Shown here: one piece after another, positions 61,288 through 64,000 of the stretch | Numbering within the stretch: the first letter of the stretch is position 1 | Layout of the letters: every line of letters begins with the position of its first letter | Assembly (NCBI RefSeq): GCF_014356525.2 | Contig: NC_052518.1 | Location: forward strand, 33,874,017-33,938,016 | Length of the DNA: 64,000 bases | Source of the DNA: Nilaparvata lugens | Taxonomy: Eukaryota; Arthropoda; Insecta; Hemiptera; Delphacidae | Direction of reading: 5' to 3' | The notes under the pieces: generated by a model | What the model was told of the DNA's origin: nothing | Databases searched by the model: none | Seen by the model: the letters and a program-made list of their open reading frames with translations, nothing else | Made by a program: the position numbers and the translations under genes

Positions 61288-63686
61288 CTGGGTAAGAAAC
61301 ATATCTAAATATCATTTTTAATTTGTCCGGAAGTCTTCAGTTACTCACACAGTGGCAATTTTGCTTTTTTCACTTATTATTTTTTTTCTAAATAATGGTT
61401 AAACATACGAAATTGAAACTTTGCACCCATTTATAACAACTAGACGAAGCTACAAAACAATTATGATAATTTTTCAAATTCATAAAACAAAATGGCAACC
61501 ATTTAGTTAGTATTAATTATTAACATTAATTATTGTTTTGAAATAATCTAAAATAGCTTACAAATGACATGCAAAGCAGACGGAGACTGTTGCATCGTTG
61601 TGGCAACTTTATTTGTTTTGTTGCCTTCGTATGCACTGCAACTAACCCCCAGTGGTCGCCTATCACTAAAGCTGCCATTTCTCAGTTAATATTGGTCCAA
61701 TCTTAAAAAATTCGATCGATTCAATCGATAGGTAATTAAATTTACTAACAGTTAATCTCGTAATTTTTTGTAAAACCAACGATTTCTGAGTTATTTAAGA
61801 AACAGAATTTTAAATGGCCGAATTTGTTTCATTAATTTGAAAAATTTTCATAATTTGTTTGTTGCTTTGTCTAATTGTTATAAATGATTGTACAAAGTTT
61901 CAATTCCGTATGGTAAACCATTATTCAGGAAAAAAAATAAGTGAAAAAAAAACAAAATGACAGCTGTGTAAGTAACTGAAGACTTCTGGACAATTTGAAT
62001 ATGATATGATTAGATATGTTTGTTAGCTTGGAACAATGCCCTAGAGCCTAGAGTATCGGTAGGCAGTTGGTAAACACCCTGCATATATACTTTATTAGTT
62101 TCTCGTAAAATGAAAGGAACGATTACCTCATTTTAATAGTAATTGTCAACTCATTGACACGAATTCGATACAAATGAAGTAAACATCCCATTACTAATGA
62201 AGTGTTTATTAGAAATTAATGTAAATTTTGCTATCTATGTTTCATGTATTCAAACATGTAATTTGCTAAACATGTATTGAACTCTAATCCTAGAGCTCAC
62301 CTCCAACCTCAGAAAATATATTTATGATGTTCTTAAGAGAACATTTTATAGGCTTAGATTATTTGTCAAGATCTTTGAAAAGTTTAGATGTATGGAGGTA
62401 ATTAGAAGCTTTAAATCTCAGCGTCAGTTGAAGCTTTCTAATTTAGAAGAACCATAATGCCTCGGTTTTACAAGAAGATAATGCTGAGCTGTTATTCCAC
62501 AAATATTTTTCATGTTATTTTCTCAACTTTCCTACGAAAAACTTAATTTTTATCTCAGTTTCCAAAGAAAATAGCCTCAGTAATGAACATAATTTAGGGC
62601 GTTTTAGAAGGGGAAGACCAGACTTAATTGTTTATGATTATTATTCTAAATAAATAGTTTCAAGCAACAGAGGAAGATTTACTTAATTTATGTGTAAATT
62701 AGGAACAGTGTGATTCATTTATTTACTTCATTTAATGACAAAAATATTTAGTCGCATAATAGAGCGACTCTTACAGAGTGACTCTCTCTCACTAATTCTA
62801 TGAGGTATTCATCAAAACGATATCAGATTATCTATAAATTCAATCATGAAGAGATCAGGATGAATGAATAAAAGATGAATAAATAACAATATATCTAGAT
62901 ACCAGAATTCCATATTCAGTGTTCTAATGAGCTATTATCAATTAACTAAGAATGAATTCCCCTATGAAAGAAAATTATTTTACAGAATATTTTTAAAATT
63001 GAAGCCTAACGACGTGATGCTCAAAATGATAGTTGAGTTTCTAACTCATCAATAATTATAAAATACTTTGTTAGTTAAATAATAATATTTAATTTTTTTC
63101 TCATTATATTGTATATGCAATTTTCAAGATGTGCATGTCTCCTCCTCGCTCTTTTGTTACAATTTTTAAGATGTCCTACTCGCTCTTTTTCTTGGCAAGG
63201 AAAGTACAATATCTATTCGACAACTTACAATTTGTATTTGACAAATAATTCCAAGCAAAGAACTAAGTGTGTTCATCTTAAGTTTTTAACTCTCAAGTCT
63301 TTATATACATCTATGTAAAGCTACTAAGAACTATCGAATAATGAGAAGCAGAAAATTACATATGATGAAAGATAGGTATTGATATCATATTAAAATAATT
63401 TGGACAATATTTATAGCTCTAACTGTAAATATTAACTACTTCTAATTCAATCTCTCAAAATATTTGAATAGGAGGAGAGTGATTGAATTAGTGAATAACT
63501 TTCTATGCCTAATCGAAAATATTTATTGATAAATTCGTAGATTATTGGGGCATAAATAGTATTTAATATTGTAATTTAAAAACATTTACGTATTTATAAC
63601 TCTCAAATTACAAGGAAAATCCCTAATTCAGTACAACTACTGTATATTACGTGTATAGACTACTGTTTAATTATAATAATGTACAA
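61288..63686. other. Right-end region: no feature recognised
   Basis: AT-rich. A weak inverted pair (TCTTCAGTTACT near 61335 and AGTAACTGAAGACTTCTGGA near 61970) may mark the ends of a decayed element of about 0.65 kb. Otherwise nothing. Confidence 0.35.
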
Positions 63687-63688
63687 TA

Positions 63689-63832
63689 CCGGGTGTTTCA
63701 TAAAGTCAGTTTAACGAGTAAGTGCATCTGCAAGTGCAAAAAAACACTGTGAAAATGTATTGAAGTTAAAGTAGTTATTATTTGCTTCTAACAAATAAAC
63801 TTACTTTGTAAACTGATTTATGCAATACCCAG
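63689..63832. mobile_element. MITE flanked by TA, about 38-bp inverted ends
   Basis: CCGGGTGTTTCATAAAGTCA at the left and its imperfect inverse ending TGCAATACCCAG at the right. TA at 63687-63688 and 63833-63834. 144 bp, non-coding. The match is about 80% over the terminal repeat. Confidence 0.65.
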
Positions 63833-64000
63833 TATAATAGACTACTGTATACTTCTTTTTCCCTAATGCCAAGTAGAAACTGACATAGGCCTATGCCCAT
63901 AAGTTAACTACATAATTGGTTTTTTTCTATAATTATTGAAAATCATCTACGAATTTTTAACGTCAAATATTTAGGAGTGAATCAATAATTTTGTATATCT

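Noticed and set aside
1..64000. CRISPR arrays, operons, bacterial promoters, ribosomal RNA genes
   Set aside because: No such structures. Spliced genes, SINEs and LINEs show eukaryotic nuclear DNA.

Overview
The window is nuclear DNA of an insect: introns with GT..AG borders, AT-rich non-coding sequence, many short transposons, and no operons or bacterial signals. The only host gene that can be identified is talin (Drosophila orthologue: rhea), on the minus strand. Fourteen in-frame exons between 47849 and 4067 encode the first 741 residues: initiator Met, F0-F1-F2-F3 FERM head, linker, and rod bundles R1 and R2. All splice phases match across the 13 internal junctions. The rest of the rod (talins are about 2,500-2,800 residues) lies beyond the left edge. 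The first coding exon has a splice acceptor 24 bases before the ATG, so the promoter and at least one 5' non-coding exon lie to the right. The best candidate is a CpG-rich block near 57.6-57.8 kb with an initiator-like TCAGTT and a good donor. Insect affinity comes from the talin sequence. A hemipteran, probably a planthopper, is my inference from the repeat families and cannot be proved from this window.

From right to left. 64.0-47.9 kb is the upstream region: a TA-flanked mini-transposon, two small candidate exons of an unrecognised minus-strand gene, the candidate talin promoter, a palindromic MITE with an 8-bp target duplication, microsatellites and a truncated LINE. 47.8-38.5 kb is intron 1, filled with dispersed repeats, including two inverted copies of an element built from ACAGAGACAAG-type motifs. 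38.4-29.6 kb is intron 2, with a nearly complete CR1/jockey-type LINE whose ORF1 combines a FLYWCH-type zinc finger, a coiled coil and an SGNH-esterase-like domain. 29.6-18.9 kb has the compact FERM and linker exons, interrupted by LINE 3' ends and tRNA-derived SINEs. 19.0-7.3 kb is intron 10, the largest at 11.7 kb, holding a large foldback structure, a 5'-truncated LINE with a 12-bp target duplication, an internally deleted mariner with roughly 200-bp inverted repeats, and a SINE. 7.3-4.0 kb carries the first rod exons. 4.0-0 kb is another intron, in which a Penelope-like element with an intact 585-residue RT/GIY-YIG ORF has inserted into an older Penelope-like relic with a 12-bp target duplication.

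Talin links integrin tails to actin, and only its exons look under selection here. The rest is a layered record of retrotransposon (Penelope, several LINEs, SINEs) and DNA transposon activity inside its introns. The most noteworthy items are the nested Penelope pair, the ACAGAGACAAG elements, the FLYWCH plus esterase ORF1, the foldback structure, and the two small exons with matching phases upstream of talin.
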